Shown: positions 31,995 to 40,431, numbered from the stretch's first letter. The stretch: 64,000 nt of DNA from Porphyromonas sp. COT-239 OH1446 (GCF_000768875.1 NZ_JRAO01000015.1:62192-126191), one strand, 5' to 3'. Made by a program: numbers and translations. Notes: generated by a model not told the origin, from the letters alone.

Positions 31995-32002
31995 TACCTT
32001 TG
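31995..32002 (+). promoter_or_regulatory. -7 box for the tsaB-helicase-ssb run
   Basis: TACCTTTG is an exact consensus match 22 nt before the tsaB start. The -33 side lacks a clear TTG. Confidence 0.55.
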
Positions 32003-32024
32003 TAGACCAATCACAAGCTCAGAT

Positions 32025-32753
32025 ATGACACCAGAACAAGATACTCTTCCTCTCCCCCTCATCCTTGCCCTTGATAGCTCTACGGCCACCGCCTCGGTAG
32101 CCCTTGGGACTAATGAGAAGACCCTTTACCACCTCACCAGCGACAGCCACGGCGAGCATGCAGCACATCTAGCCCCTATGGTAGATCAAGCCCTGGAGCA
32201 CCTTCGCTCCGAAGGGCTTAGCCTCGATGCTATTGCCATAGCTGCAGGGCCAGGCAGCTACACGGGTCTGCGCATTGCCTCCTCGCTGGCCAAAGGGCTG
32301 GCTATGGGCTTTGGCCTCCCACTCGTCGCCATCTCTACGCTGGAGCTCATGGCCTCAGGCTATCGAGCTCAGCTCAACGAGATCGCCCCCGAGAGTCGCC
32401 TCTGCCCGATGATTGATGCCCGACGGATGGAGGTCTACACCACGACTTTCGACAGCTCGCTCGGGCGTCTAGAGGCCGATCGACCTGTAGTCCTAGAGGG
32501 GACGCCTCTCTATGCCGATCTTGGGGAGCGACCCTACTACTTCTTCGGCTCAGGGGCGGCTAAGCTCGAGGGTCTATGGCCTGGGTATAGCTACTCCATA
32601 GCCTCAGACTTCGTCCCAAAGGCTCAATATATGCTTCCCCTGGCTACTGAGGCCTACCGTAGAGGGGACTTCGTTGATCTGGCCTACTGGAATCCCTCTT
32701 ACCTCAAAGAGTATGTAGCTACCATTGCCAAAAACAAGGTATTAGGTCGTTAG
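32025..32753 (+). CDS. tsaB: tRNA t6A biosynthesis protein TsaB
   Basis: A 242-residue ASKHA-fold protein that pairs with TsaD in making threonylcarbamoyladenosine at tRNA position 37. LILALDSSTATASVALG at the start is the phosphate-binding hairpin remnant, then HGEHAAHLAPMVDQAL and AIAAGPGSYTGLRIASSLAKGLAMG, the family's strongest motif, followed by MIDARRMEVYTT. Its downstream partner in the ct6A pathway, tcdA, is at 13.6-14.3 kb. It is followed after 15 nt by the helicase gene. Confidence 0.95.
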   Translation: MTPEQDTLPLPLILALDSSTATASVALGTNEKTLYHLTSDSHGEHAAHLAPMVDQALEHLRSEGLSLDAIAIAAGPGSYTGLRIASSLAKGLAMGFGLPLVAISTLELMASGYRAQLNEIAPESRLCPMIDARRMEVYTTTFDSSLGRLEADRPVVLEGTPLYADLGERPYYFFGSGAAKLEGLWPGYSYSIASDFVPKAQYMLPLATEAYRRGDFVDLAYWNPSYLKEYVATIAKNKVLGR

Positions 32754-32768
32754 TCCCCTCCCTCAGCG

Positions 32769-34769
32769 ATGCACGAGCTAGACCCTACCAACCTCGAGCA
32801 AGCGGCTCTACTGCACCTGCTCGACCAGTCGAATGACTGCCTCTTCCTCACAGGTAAGGCAGGCACGGGTAAGTCTACGCTATTGCGCTACATCAAGGAG
32901 CATACCCGCAAGCGTCATGTCGTCCTCGCCTCGACGGGCATTGCCGCCCTAAATGTAGGCGGACAGACCATACACTCCTTCTTCAAGCTCCCCCTACGCC
33001 CCCTGCCTCCAGACGACCCAGAGCTCTCCACCGCCCGCAATCAGATCTATCAGACACTCCGCTATACAGCGGCACAGAGAGAGTTGATCCGCAGCCTCGA
33101 GCTCATCATCATCGACGAGGTCTCGATGGTACGGGCGGATGTGGTCGATGCCATAGACCGCATCCTGAGGGCCTACTCTCGCTATCGAACCCTACCCTTC
33201 GGGGGCATTCAGATCCTCTTCGTCGGGGATCTCTACCAGTTAGAGCCTGTGATCACAGGCGAGGAGCGAGGAATACTAGATCGCTTCTATCGGACACACT
33301 TCTTCTTCGGGGCGCAGGTCTTCGTCCATCACCGACCCCCGATTACGATCGAGCTGACCAAGGTCTACCGTCAGAGCGACCCGACCTTCGTCGGCATCCT
33401 CGACCGCATTCGCTGTGCCCAGGCCTCCCAGACAGACCTCAACAGCCTCAACCAGCGGTATGCACCCGAATATCAACCTCAGGACGAGGAGCTTGTCATT
33501 ACCCTCGGCACAAAGCGTCGCCAAGTGTCTGCCATCAATGAGCGTCAGCTTGGCCTCATCGCTGAACCCGCCCATAGCTTTGTAGGGCAGATAGAGGGGG
33601 AGTTTCCCGAGACCTCTCTGCCCACTGAGGAGAGTCTCGTCCTCAAGGTCGGGGCTCAGGTCATGTTCATCCACAACGACCGAGACAAGCGATGGGTCAA
33701 TGGTACTATCGCCCGAGTGGAGCGCATAGAGGCCGAGGAGGGGCACGTCTACGTCCGCCTCGAGGATGGGGCAATCTATCTCGTTGAGCCGCAGACCTGG
33801 GAGAACCAACGCTATACCTACGACGAAGAGGAGCGACGCATCCGTACCCTCGTCGTCGGGCGCTTTACTCAGCTTCCTCTGAAACTAGCTTGGGCCATCA
33901 CCACGCACAAGAGCCAGGGCTTGACCTTCGACCGAGTAATCATTGACTTTAGCGACCGAGCCTTCGCCGCTGGACAAGCCTATGTAGCCCTGAGCCGATG
34001 CCGCAGTCTAGAGGGGATGTATCTGCGTAGCCCTCTCTCCCGCAGGGACGTTATTGTCAGCCTTGATGTCCCTCGCTTCTATGCCCATGCCAACAACGAG
34101 GGCGAGATCACAGCCTCGCTGGAGCGAGCTGAAGCACAGCGTGGCTACATAGAGGCCTGCCAGCTGTGGAATAGGGGGGCTTATGCCGAAGCCATCACTG
34201 CCCTCTCAGGGGCTATTGAGCGGAGCAACGAGCTCAGCCACCCTACCCTACGCCGTATGCTCGCAAGCAAGCTGCAGCGTGTGCCTCAACTTCAGCGACA
34301 GCTGGAGGAGCAACGAAGGCATATTGCCCGCCAAGATGAACTCCTTAGGGGATTGGCCCAGGAACACACCCAGCTCGGCGATGAATGCCTCTCTGAGGTC
34401 AAAGATGCCCGAGCGGCTCTACGCTGCTACGACAAGGCCCTGCGCCTCGACAGCCGATGCCTCGGCTCTATGATCGGGCGAGGACGTGCTCTGCTACAGC
34501 TGGGCAAGGCAAATGAAGCCTTACGAAGTCTGCGCTCCGCCCTTGAGCTCTCGCCTAGAAGCCTAGAGGCTAACTATCACTTCGGCCATGCCCTCCACGA
34601 GCGTAGGCACTACGAGGAGGCCCTGCAACCTCTACTGAAGGCTTTCGAGATCGCCCCTGAGCATCGCCCCTCCTGTCGCCTGCTTGTCGATGTGTATGAG
34701 CGGCTCGAGAGGGAAGATGATGCCGAGTTCATGCGCCGACACCTTCGCTCAATCTCCAAAAAGCTATGA
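32769..34769 (+). CDS. PIF1/RecD-like helicase with a C-terminal TPR region
   Basis: A 666-residue superfamily 1B-type helicase. The P-loop GKAGTGKST (29-37), LASTGIAALNVGGQTIHSFF (Ia), Walker B IIIDEVSM (about 113-120), VGDLYQLEPV (III), and the motor end THKSQGLTFDRVIIDF with AYVALSRCRSLEGMYL (V/VI) are all present. After about 445 the protein changes to helical repeats rich in Leu, Glu and Arg, with TPR-like units (AALRCYDKALRLDSRCLGSMIGRGRAL). This helicase plus TPR form is known from Bacteroidota. Likely roles are G4 unwinding or replication restart; I cannot tell which. It overlaps ssb by four bases (ATGA). Confidence 0.88.
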   Translation: MHELDPTNLEQAALLHLLDQSNDCLFLTGKAGTGKSTLLRYIKEHTRKRHVVLASTGIAALNVGGQTIHSFFKLPLRPLPPDDPELSTARNQIYQTLRYTAAQRELIRSLELIIIDEVSMVRADVVDAIDRILRAYSRYRTLPFGGIQILFVGDLYQLEPVITGEERGILDRFYRTHFFFGAQVFVHHRPPITIELTKVYRQSDPTFVGILDRIRCAQASQTDLNSLNQRYAPEYQPQDEELVITLGTKRRQVSAINERQLGLIAEPAHSFVGQIEGEFPETSLPTEESLVLKVGAQVMFIHNDRDKRWVNGTIARVERIEAEEGHVYVRLEDGAIYLVEPQTWENQRYTYDEEERRIRTLVVGRFTQLPLKLAWAITTHKSQGLTFDRVIIDFSDRAFAAGQAYVALSRCRSLEGMYLRSPLSRRDVIVSLDVPRFYAHANNEGEITASLERAEAQRGYIEACQLWNRGAYAEAITALSGAIERSNELSHPTLRRMLASKLQRVPQLQRQLEEQRRHIARQDELLRGLAQEHTQLGDECLSEVKDARAALRCYDKALRLDSRCLGSMIGRGRALLQLGKANEALRSLRSALELSPRSLEANYHFGHALHERRHYEEALQPLLKAFEIAPEHRPSCRLLVDVYERLEREDDAEFMRRHLRSISKKL

Positions 34770-35224
34770 AGCAACCCCTTCCCTCCCCATACCCCATCAA
34801 CCTCGTCCTACTGAGCGGTGAGGTCGAGAGCAATCCCGAGATCCGCTACCTTGGCTACGAGCTGCCGACAGCACGCTTTCGTCTGATGACCTGCGAATGC
34901 ATCCCCCTCTACGATGGCTCAGGAGAGCGAGAGCAAAGGCTCTGGCATCACATCCGAGCCCATGGGCCTCTAGCAGGCTGGGTGGAGGAGCACCTCAGGC
35001 AGGGTGATCGAGTGGCATTGGAGGGCAAGATAGCCTCCTTCACAGAGACGGATCGACTGGGGAATAGACACTTTGTAACCGAGATCACGGCGCAGAAGAT
35101 CCAGCTCCTGCCCCGAGAGGAAGAGCCCTCACAAGAGCTGCAAGAGGAGGTGCTTCGGCAAGAGGCTCCCGAGCTGAACTGGTCAGACTTCGCCCCGAGT
35201 GAGGGGGAAGATCCCTTCGCCTAA
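34766..35224 (+). CDS. Divergent single-stranded DNA-binding protein
   Basis: A 152-residue OB-fold protein. The N-terminal strand INLVLLSGEVESNPEIR, the middle ARFRLMTCE, the long-helix LAGWVEEHLRQGDRVALEGKIAS and TEITAQKIQLL match SSB. The acidic tail ends GEDPFA: the usual tip (DDxPF, with Phe as the last residue) is recognisable but carries one more Ala, which would block the normal free-carboxylate contact with partners such as RecO, PriA or Exo I. The tail is confirmed by the TAA that follows. Translational coupling to the helicase suggests the two work together. A second, canonical SSB may exist elsewhere. Confidence 0.82.
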   Translation: MKQPLPSPYPINLVLLSGEVESNPEIRYLGYELPTARFRLMTCECIPLYDGSGEREQRLWHHIRAHGPLAGWVEEHLRQGDRVALEGKIASFTETDRLGNRHFVTEITAQKIQLLPREEEPSQELQEEVLRQEAPELNWSDFAPSEGEDPFA

Positions 35225-35319
35225 CCCCATCGAGGGGGCTCTTCGGACTCGGTGGAGGGCGGGGAGGGAGAGCGGCATAGGAGGCAGTCTGGATCGACCC
35301 GCCAACACTATAGCTATAG

Positions 35320-35369
35320 AAACATATAGAGGTCAGTAGAGCCATGGCTCTACTGACCTCTATATGTTT
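35320..35369. terminator. Two-way terminator between ssb and ferritin genes
   Basis: A perfect 50-bp palindrome centred on 35344/35345, core GGTCAGTAGAGCC with its complement. The outer arms AAACATATAG and CTATATGTTT provide a U-run for each strand. It lies between convergent genes; the 95 nt before it (35225-35319) show no gene. Confidence 0.9.
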
Positions 35370-35397
35370 ATGGCCCTAGATAAGGGCTCAGGAGAGA

Positions 35398-35883
35398 TTA
35401 CTTGCGCTGTGCCAGCTCTCTATCGAGAAACATGATCGCATGCCCCTGAGCGAGCTCAAGCTGCTCTACAAGGCCAGCAGCGGAAGCCTCCTCCTCTACC
35501 TGCTCGCGGATGTACTTCCAGAAGAAGTCCTGAGAGGCCATATCCTTCTCTTCAGAGGCCAGCCGTACGATCTGCTGGATCTTCTCCGACACCTCGCACT
35601 CATGCTCGTAGACTTGCTTGGCAATGGCCATAGGCGATTCGAACTCGGTGGGTACAGCTGGGATCGCTCCGATCTTCACCTCTCCACCACGAGTGATCAA
35701 ATAGTGCATCATATCCTCAGCGTGCTCGTTCTCCTCTGCAGACTGCTTACGCATCCAGTGGGCAAAGCCATTGAGGCCCTTCTGAGCGAAGTGAACGGAC
35801 ATAGAGAGGTAAATGTTAGCAGACCACATCTCGAAGTTGATCTGTTCGTTGATGGCATCCTGCATTCTTTGCGTTAGCTTCAT
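35398..35883 (-). CDS. ftnA: Ferritin (non-heme iron storage)
   Basis: A 161-residue four-helix-bundle protein that oxidises and stores iron as a 24-mer. The ferroxidase residues are visible: INEQINFEMWSANIYLSM (Glu in helix A), KQSAEENEHAEDMMHYL (Glu and Glu-X-X-His of helix B), EHECEVSEKIQ in helix C, and QVEEEASAAGLVEQL in helix D. Length and start (MKLTQRMQDAINEQ) match FtnA of anaerobes. It is the last gene of a five-gene minus-strand run, 85 nt after the phosphatase, so it may also have its own promoter, though I found no clear -7 box. Confidence 0.95.
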   Translation of the reverse strand: MKLTQRMQDAINEQINFEMWSANIYLSMSVHFAQKGLNGFAHWMRKQSAEENEHAEDMMHYLITRGGEVKIGAIPAVPTEFESPMAIAKQVYEHECEVSEKIQQIVRLASEEKDMASQDFFWKYIREQVEEEASAAGLVEQLELAQGHAIMFLDRELAQRK

Positions 35884-35968
35884 CTTCTTGTGTTTTGAGG
35901 CTAGAGTCTATAAAAGCTCTAGCAGTTGGACAATCTTATTACTTTGTAAATAGTATCGTTGCAGAGGA

Positions 35969-36517
35969 TCAGAACTCCAGCTCCGTTACAGAACCAAAGC
36001 CTGGCAAGAGAGCAAAGGCATTCCGTAGCTCACACTCCCCCGAGAGGGCACGAGCACAGTTGATTACCCCCCCATGACAGAAGACAAGGATCGAGCTATA
36101 GCCCCAAGCCTTCTGCTCGAGGATGAAGTCCCTAACCCTCTCATACTGCATCATCAGAGATTCGCCCCCAGGGGTCGGGTGGTCAATATAGTAAGAGAAG
36201 AACTCCTCATAGCTCTTGCCCTGCATCAGCTCGGCCCAAGGGCGCAGCTCCCACGCTCCAAAGTTCATTTCCTTGAGGCGATCATCCCTCTGAGCATCAG
36301 GGTAACCAACGTAGGCAGCAAGCTTAGCTGCACGAGAGAGGGGGCTGGTGAAGACTGCCTCCACTGGAGCTTCTCCTCGAAGGAGTGTCTCAAGCGTTTG
36401 CTTGGTTTGCTCAGCCTCCTGCTCGAAGCTCTCTCGAGTCTGCACGTCGCTGAAGCCGTAGCAAGTCTCATTGCCATCGAGGACGACCGAGGTATGTCTA
36501 ACGATATAAACCTTCAT
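35969..36517 (-). CDS. Histidine phosphatase (CobC-like, alpha-ribazole phosphatase type)
   Basis: A 182-residue member of the phosphoglycerate-mutase fold. The phosphohistidine motif reads VRHTSV (RHT in place of RHG), followed by CYGFSDVQT, which resembles the CYGQTDV seen in CobC. FTSPLSRAAKLA, LKEMNFGAWELRPWAEL, PGGESLMMQYERVRDF and FCHGGVINCARAL complete the active site (second His in CHGGV). CobC removes phosphate from alpha-ribazole-5'-phosphate in cobamide assembly. No other cobamide gene is in the window, so a general phosphatase role remains possible. It lies 56 nt after the S4-domain gene. Confidence 0.85.
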   Translation of the reverse strand: MKVYIVRHTSVVLDGNETCYGFSDVQTRESFEQEAEQTKQTLETLLRGEAPVEAVFTSPLSRAAKLAAYVGYPDAQRDDRLKEMNFGAWELRPWAELMQGKSYEEFFSYYIDHPTPGGESLMMQYERVRDFILEQKAWGYSSILVFCHGGVINCARALSGECELRNAFALLPGFGSVTELEF

Positions 36518-36573
36518 TTATCTGAATACAATGTCTCTACCCCAAGTAACCATAAGGTCGAGGTTAAAGTTCG

Positions 36574-37071
36574 CTAATCGTCGTCTCGGTAGCGAAATCG
36601 GCCCTTCGAACCACGAGGCGAGGACGGACGCCGCATTTGCGCTCGCTTGCTCGAGTGGCGCATAGGTAGGACGTCCCAAGAGTGCTCGTCGTCCCATACC
36701 TCATTGCGCAGGCGGGCAGCACGTTTGTTCTCGGGATTGTTCTTGCTCGTTTTACGTAGGGCTGCGCTCTTGCTTTGGACCTGTAGTCTTTGGCTCTCCG
36801 CTCGCTCCTCGGCACGACCCTTGGGGCGGGGTCGAGCGTCGTCTCGCTGCTCTTTCTGCACCTGCTTCTGCATGGCTGCATGCTCCTGGAGCAGTTCCTT
36901 GACGGGCAGATCTACCTCGTCGAAGAAGACAACATCGCCTAGATCGACCATATCGCTCAGCTGAGCTCGACGGCCATTGATCTTGACTCTTCCCTGACGG
37001 ATATAGTCCTCAACATCACGACGAGAGCCAAGGCCTGCGTCGCTAATCAGTTTGTTAATACGAAGTTTCAT
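36574..37071 (-). CDS. S4-domain RNA-binding protein with a basic tail
   Basis: A 165-residue protein. The first ~50 residues are an S4 domain (LRINKLISDAGLGSRRDVEDYIRQGRVKINGRRA), as at the start of RluB/RsuA-type pseudouridine synthases. No synthase domain follows. Instead there is a long Lys/Arg-rich, low-complexity tail (QRDDARPRPKGRAEERAE, then RRPSSPRGSKGRFRYRDDD). It is thus a stand-alone S4 protein, not a truncated pseudogene, since the tail is in frame with normal codon use. It may act in ribosome or rRNA metabolism; the true function is unknown. It sits in a run between GT9 and the phosphatase. Confidence 0.8.
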   Translation of the reverse strand: MKLRINKLISDAGLGSRRDVEDYIRQGRVKINGRRAQLSDMVDLGDVVFFDEVDLPVKELLQEHAAMQKQVQKEQRDDARPRPKGRAEERAESQRLQVQSKSAALRKTSKNNPENKRAARLRNEVWDDEHSWDVLPMRHSSKRAQMRRPSSPRGSKGRFRYRDDD

Positions 37072-37102
37072 TGGAGGTATAATGTGCTAGACAAATGAGT
37101 GC

Positions 37103-38161
37103 TTAGGAGAGGTGAGGACTAGAGAGAACGCCCTCGATACGACGAATAATCTCATGACTGGATACAGTGCGACGACAAGGGAAGTCGCCACACAAGCAGG
37201 CTTTCACGCGCCCAAAGATGGAGCAGGGGCGGCACGATAGGTTGGGCTGTAGACAGTCCTCGAGGCTCTGCCCCAAACCGAGGAAGCCAGCCGAGGGATG
37301 GGTCGAGCACCAAAGAGAGAGGACACGGACGCCGACCATAGAGGCGAAGTGCATATTGGCACTGTCCATCGAGAGCATGCAGCGCAGGCGGCTAATGAGG
37401 GTTAGCTCCTGCGAGAGCTCGAGCCTGCCAGCGACAGAATGAACATGGGGGTAACGCTCCTGCCAGAGGCTGAGGAGCTTCTCCTCTCTCCCTCTCCCTC
37501 CGAAGAGTAAGAGCCGACAATCATCTCTAAGAGAGAGCTGGGCCACGACCTGCTCCATGAGCGAGAGGTCGTAGGTCTTAGCCTCTGTCGAGGCAAAGGG
37601 AGCAATACCTATGAGAGGTTTGTCCAAGAGGGGCGCAAGCTCGGGATGTTCCTCTGCGAGGCTCTCGATACGCCTAGGATCGATGGTTATAGGGGGTAGC
37701 TGCTGCGGAAGCTCAAGGCCTAGCAAGCCAAGCGTCTGACGCTGCAGCTCGAGCATAGAGGGCAGAGGAGTGAGATCCTTGGAGGGCGGACGGGCAACGA
37801 AGCGACGACGCTGCCGACGAGGCTTACTCAGCGTACGCACGGGCACACCACTCAGACGCAGCGACCAACCCAACAGCCGTGTACGCAGGACAGCATGCAG
37901 ATCGATGACCGCATCAAAATGCTCTCGACGCAATCGATCGGCATAGCGCACCAGGCCAGATAGGTGTCGCTCCTCCCGACGAATGTCAATAGCCATGGCC
38001 TCGAGATTGCTCGGTGGATCTATCAGAAGAGCTGTCAGGAAAGGCTGCGTCAGGAGCGTGAATCGATGCGCAGGATAAGCTCGAGCCAAGGCATAGAGCA
38101 CGGGCACAGCCATGGCGACGTCGCCAATGGCCGAGAGCCTCATGATCAGATAATGAGCCAC
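37103..38161 (-). CDS. Glycosyltransferase family 9 (heptosyltransferase-like)
   Basis: A 352-residue GT-B enzyme of the ADP-heptose:LPS heptosyltransferase type. The N-terminus LIMRLSAIGDVAMAVPVLYALARAYP contains the conserved GD. The C-terminal half has IGIAPFASTEAKTYDLSLM, LLLFGGRGREEKLL and the donor-site run MLSMDSANMHFASMVGVRVLSLWCSTHPSAGF with D/H residues typical of GT9. A Cys-rich end (LSCRPCSIFGRVKACLCGDFPC) follows the usual C-P-C tail of these enzymes. It adds a sugar to the inner LPS core; the sugar is not known. It lies 36 nt after the DUF4254 gene. Confidence 0.9.
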   Translation of the reverse strand: MAHYLIMRLSAIGDVAMAVPVLYALARAYPAHRFTLLTQPFLTALLIDPPSNLEAMAIDIRREERHLSGLVRYADRLRREHFDAVIDLHAVLRTRLLGWSLRLSGVPVRTLSKPRRQRRRFVARPPSKDLTPLPSMLELQRQTLGLLGLELPQQLPPITIDPRRIESLAEEHPELAPLLDKPLIGIAPFASTEAKTYDLSLMEQVVAQLSLRDDCRLLLFGGRGREEKLLSLWQERYPHVHSVAGRLELSQELTLISRLRCMLSMDSANMHFASMVGVRVLSLWCSTHPSAGFLGLGQSLEDCLQPNLSCRPCSIFGRVKACLCGDFPCRRTVSSHEIIRRIEGVLSSPHLS

Positions 38162-38197
38162 AGTGGTGGGAGCTAAGGCAGGATGGGTGCTCGGGAA

Positions 38198-38806
38198 CTA
38201 AATGCTCTGCCCTTTAAGCATCGGGTTGAGCTGAGGGTCGTTGTACATCTTCATCTGCTTGTAGACCTTCATATACTTGCGACCAGCAGAGATGTCTGCG
38301 AGCAGCTCGTCTATGGCACGGCAGAGATCTCGATCCTGCTCCTTGAGTGTAGCTAGCTTGCCGAGACACTTGTCCTTGAGTACTGGATCGCTCGCTTGCT
38401 CGGCAGCCTGACCCATATAGTAGATCTTGAGCTTGAGGATAGAGAGGCGGTCGATAGCCCACGCAGGGCTCTCGGTATTGATCGTGGCCTCGGGCAGGGG
38501 CTTTATATCGGCGAACTGCTGCAGGAAGAAGCTATCAATGAGCTCCACCAGGTCTGTTCGCTCCTGATTGCTTCGATCGATGCGTCGCTTGATGCGCAGG
38601 GCCTCTTCGGCTGCGATCTCGGGGTCTCTGATAATGTCCTCCAGTCCCCATTGGGCGTGGTCGATCCAATTCTTGCGAAAGAGATCATGCTCGATCGTAC
38701 GCTCGGGATAGGGATTACGAGGCTGGGCATCTACCCCCCCCTCGTGTAGATACAGGCTTACAGCCTCATCAAAGATACGAGAGGCCAGGCTACTGAAATT
38801 GTTCAT
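38198..38806 (-). CDS. DUF4254 protein
   Basis: A 202-residue, mostly helical soluble protein of the DUF4254 family (LFRKNWIDHAQWGLEDIIRDPEIAAEEALRIKRRIDRSNQERTDLVELID, then SRDLCRAIDELLADI-like end). I chose the start MNNFSSLASRIF at 38806 because the -7 box at 38851-38858 lies downstream of the longer start at 38881. In Bacteroidota these genes often precede a GT9 transferase, as here, which suggests a link to LPS synthesis. No biochemical role is known. It heads the five-gene run that ends in ferritin. Confidence 0.82.
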   Translation of the reverse strand: MNNFSSLASRIFDEAVSLYLHEGGVDAQPRNPYPERTIEHDLFRKNWIDHAQWGLEDIIRDPEIAAEEALRIKRRIDRSNQERTDLVELIDSFFLQQFADIKPLPEATINTESPAWAIDRLSILKLKIYYMGQAAEQASDPVLKDKCLGKLATLKEQDRDLCRAIDELLADISAGRKYMKVYKQMKMYNDPQLNPMLKGQSI

Positions 38807-38850
38807 ACTACTGAGTAATAAGTAAGTGTCGTATGCAGATGCTACGGCCT

Positions 38851-38858
38851 CAAAGATA
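38851..38858 (-). promoter_or_regulatory. -7 box for the DUF4254 to ferritin run
   Basis: The minus strand reads TATCTTTG, an exact match. The DUF4254 ATG follows 44 nt later. The box decides between the two possible starts, since transcription would begin near 38844, after the upstream ATG at 38881. Confidence 0.65.
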
Positions 38859-39116
38859 GATAAAAAACGCCAATGCGACACCTCCTCTATCGCCTAGAGC
38901 AGCACTGGGGAGAGGCTCTAAAGCTCTTGGCTCGAGGAGGAGGACAGCCATTGAGGGAGGAGATGTCCCCATCACAAACGAGCTAGACCTCAACATCGGG
39001 AAGAGGACTCCCTGTGCACTAGGTAAATATATCTATCGAGCGAGGGGACATCAGACCCTCTCGAACACACTAGAGAGGGCCCCCGTCCACTGCCCTATAG
39101 CCTCGGGCAAACGAAC

Positions 39117-39256
39117 TAAGTAGGATCGCACTCGAGATCTAAGTAGGAGCTCAATCGAACTCCTATCTATACCTCGAGTAAAGACCTATCTAAGTCTCCA
39201 GAAAAAGTCTATCGAAGCCTCGATCGGGGTCTCATCTAGCCCCTCAGTCGAGGCCC
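39117..39256. repeat. 23-nt repeat array, locus D (mixed orientation)
   Basis: Two inverted units (TAAGTAGGATCGCACTCGAG at 39117 and TAAGTAGGAGCTCAATCGA at 39140, each 23 nt) are followed by forward units at 39159 (ACTCCTATCTATACCTC), 39182 (AGACCTATCTAAGTCTC), 39205 and 39228. The two orientations meet head to head near 39158, where TAGGAG and CTCCTA can pair. It lies between divergent genes (DUF4254 and a sugar transferase). Other than the promoters and a small 7-bp stem near 39051-39078, I see nothing in 38860-39440. Confidence 0.8.
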
Positions 39257-39397
39257 TACTGAGAGTGCTGCGCCCTCCCCCCAGAGAGCAAGCTCGAGGG
39301 GCTAAGAGCTACACTACGATAGGGGTTAGACGAGGGATGTGGAGGCAGAGAGACCATTGCGCTCGGGGTAAGAGGAGAGGTGGCAGTTTATTTTGCT

Positions 39398-39405
39398 TAT
39401 TTTTG
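39398..39405 (+). promoter_or_regulatory. -7 box for the sugar transferase gene
   Basis: TATTTTTG matches TAnnTTTG and lies 38 nt before the ATG at 39444. It shows that the longer frame starting at 39393 cannot be the real start. Confidence 0.55.
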
Positions 39406-39443
39406 TTCGTACAAGCATTCATTCTACCGCAGACGAAGAGATT

Positions 39444-40331
39444 ATGAAGCCCAAAGATTACGAAGCCTTGCTCCCCACGATAGAGCTCGGGGACTGTATC
39501 CCCAGGCTCATCCATCAGACCTACAAGAGCAAAACAGACCTGGAGGAAAAGCTCCTGGACAACATCGAGCGGATCAAGCAGATGAACCCCTCCTGGAGCT
39601 ATACCCTCTACGACGATGAGGATATACGAGACTTCATCCAGGGCGAGTATGGGCTAGAGGTTTGGCAGTACTACGAGCGGATCGAGCGATCCTATGGGGC
39701 TGCACGGGCCGACCTCTTTAGGTATCTGCTCATGTACAAGCGGGGCGGGGTGTATCTAGACATCAAGTCTAGCTTCACACAGCCATTGGACGAGGTCTTG
39801 TCCGACAGCGACCTATACATCCTCTCCCCCTGGGACAACCTCCCAGGGCAGGAGTATGAAGGCTTTGGCATGCTGCCCGAGCTGACCTTCCTCCCCAGGG
39901 GCGAATACATCCAGTGGGCAATTATCTGTGCACCTGGGCACCCCTTCCTTAGGGCAGTGCTTATTCAGGTATTCAAGAACATTGATCACTACGAACCTTT
40001 CAGCTGCGGGGTAGGTCTCTATGGGGTCATCAAGACAACAGGGCCTGTAGCCTACAGCCATGCCATCGAGCCTGTTCGGCAGCAGCTCGATAAGGGAAAG
40101 TATCGTCTACTCAACTGGCCAGGGGAGGTTGGACTACAGTACTCCATATACCACCAACAGGGAGCTTATGCACACAAGAAAGCCCTCAAGGCCAACTACA
40201 ACATCAAGCACATCCCCGTTATCAAGCAAAACTACCACCCACTGAAGGGCCGCCTTGTCAATGGACTGCTCTGGCTTCGCCTCGTAGGGCAGATCCTTCG
40301 GGACAAGCTCAAGCGCATCAAATCCAAATAA
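39444..40331 (+). CDS. Capsule-type glycosyltransferase (OCH1/Gly_transf_sug-like)
   Basis: A 295-residue GT-A-type transferase. Starting MKPKDYEALLPTIELG, it runs through PRLIHQTYKSK, MNPSWSYTLYDDEDIRDFI and YGAARADLFRYLLMYKRGGVYLDIKSSFTQPLD, the family's core. The metal-binding DxD is written DIK here, a form I recall from related sequences. Later HPFLRAVL and a C-terminal basic stretch (LRDKLKRIKSK) suggest membrane association. It is transcribed alone, away from DUF4254, and ends at a shared terminator. It probably adds a sugar to a surface polysaccharide; donor and acceptor are unknown. Confidence 0.82.
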   Translation: MKPKDYEALLPTIELGDCIPRLIHQTYKSKTDLEEKLLDNIERIKQMNPSWSYTLYDDEDIRDFIQGEYGLEVWQYYERIERSYGAARADLFRYLLMYKRGGVYLDIKSSFTQPLDEVLSDSDLYILSPWDNLPGQEYEGFGMLPELTFLPRGEYIQWAIICAPGHPFLRAVLIQVFKNIDHYEPFSCGVGLYGVIKTTGPVAYSHAIEPVRQQLDKGKYRLLNWPGEVGLQYSIYHQQGAYAHKKALKANYNIKHIPVIKQNYHPLKGRLVNGLLWLRLVGQILRDKLKRIKSK

Positions 40332-40371
40332 TAGTCTCCCATCAATAGAGATGAGAGAAGGGACAAAAGAT

Positions 40372-40402
40372 AGGGGGATGGGCTATAATAGCCCATCCCC
40401 CT
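40372..40402. terminator. Two-way terminator between the transferase and frdB
   Basis: A perfect 13-bp GC-rich stem (AGGGGGATGGGCT at 40372-40384 with 40390-40402) and a 5-nt loop ATAAT in a 100-nt convergent gap. There are short T or A tracts nearby (AAAAGAT upstream, AAAGCTATTG downstream). Confidence 0.8.
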
Positions 40403-40431
40403 AAAGCTATTGTGCGCTCGGAGACTAGAGG

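Noticed and set aside
35225-35319. Possible small stable RNA (4.5S-like) after ssb
   Set aside because: The GC-rich stretch lacks the conserved SRP RNA tetraloop and internal-loop pattern, and no promoter precedes it.
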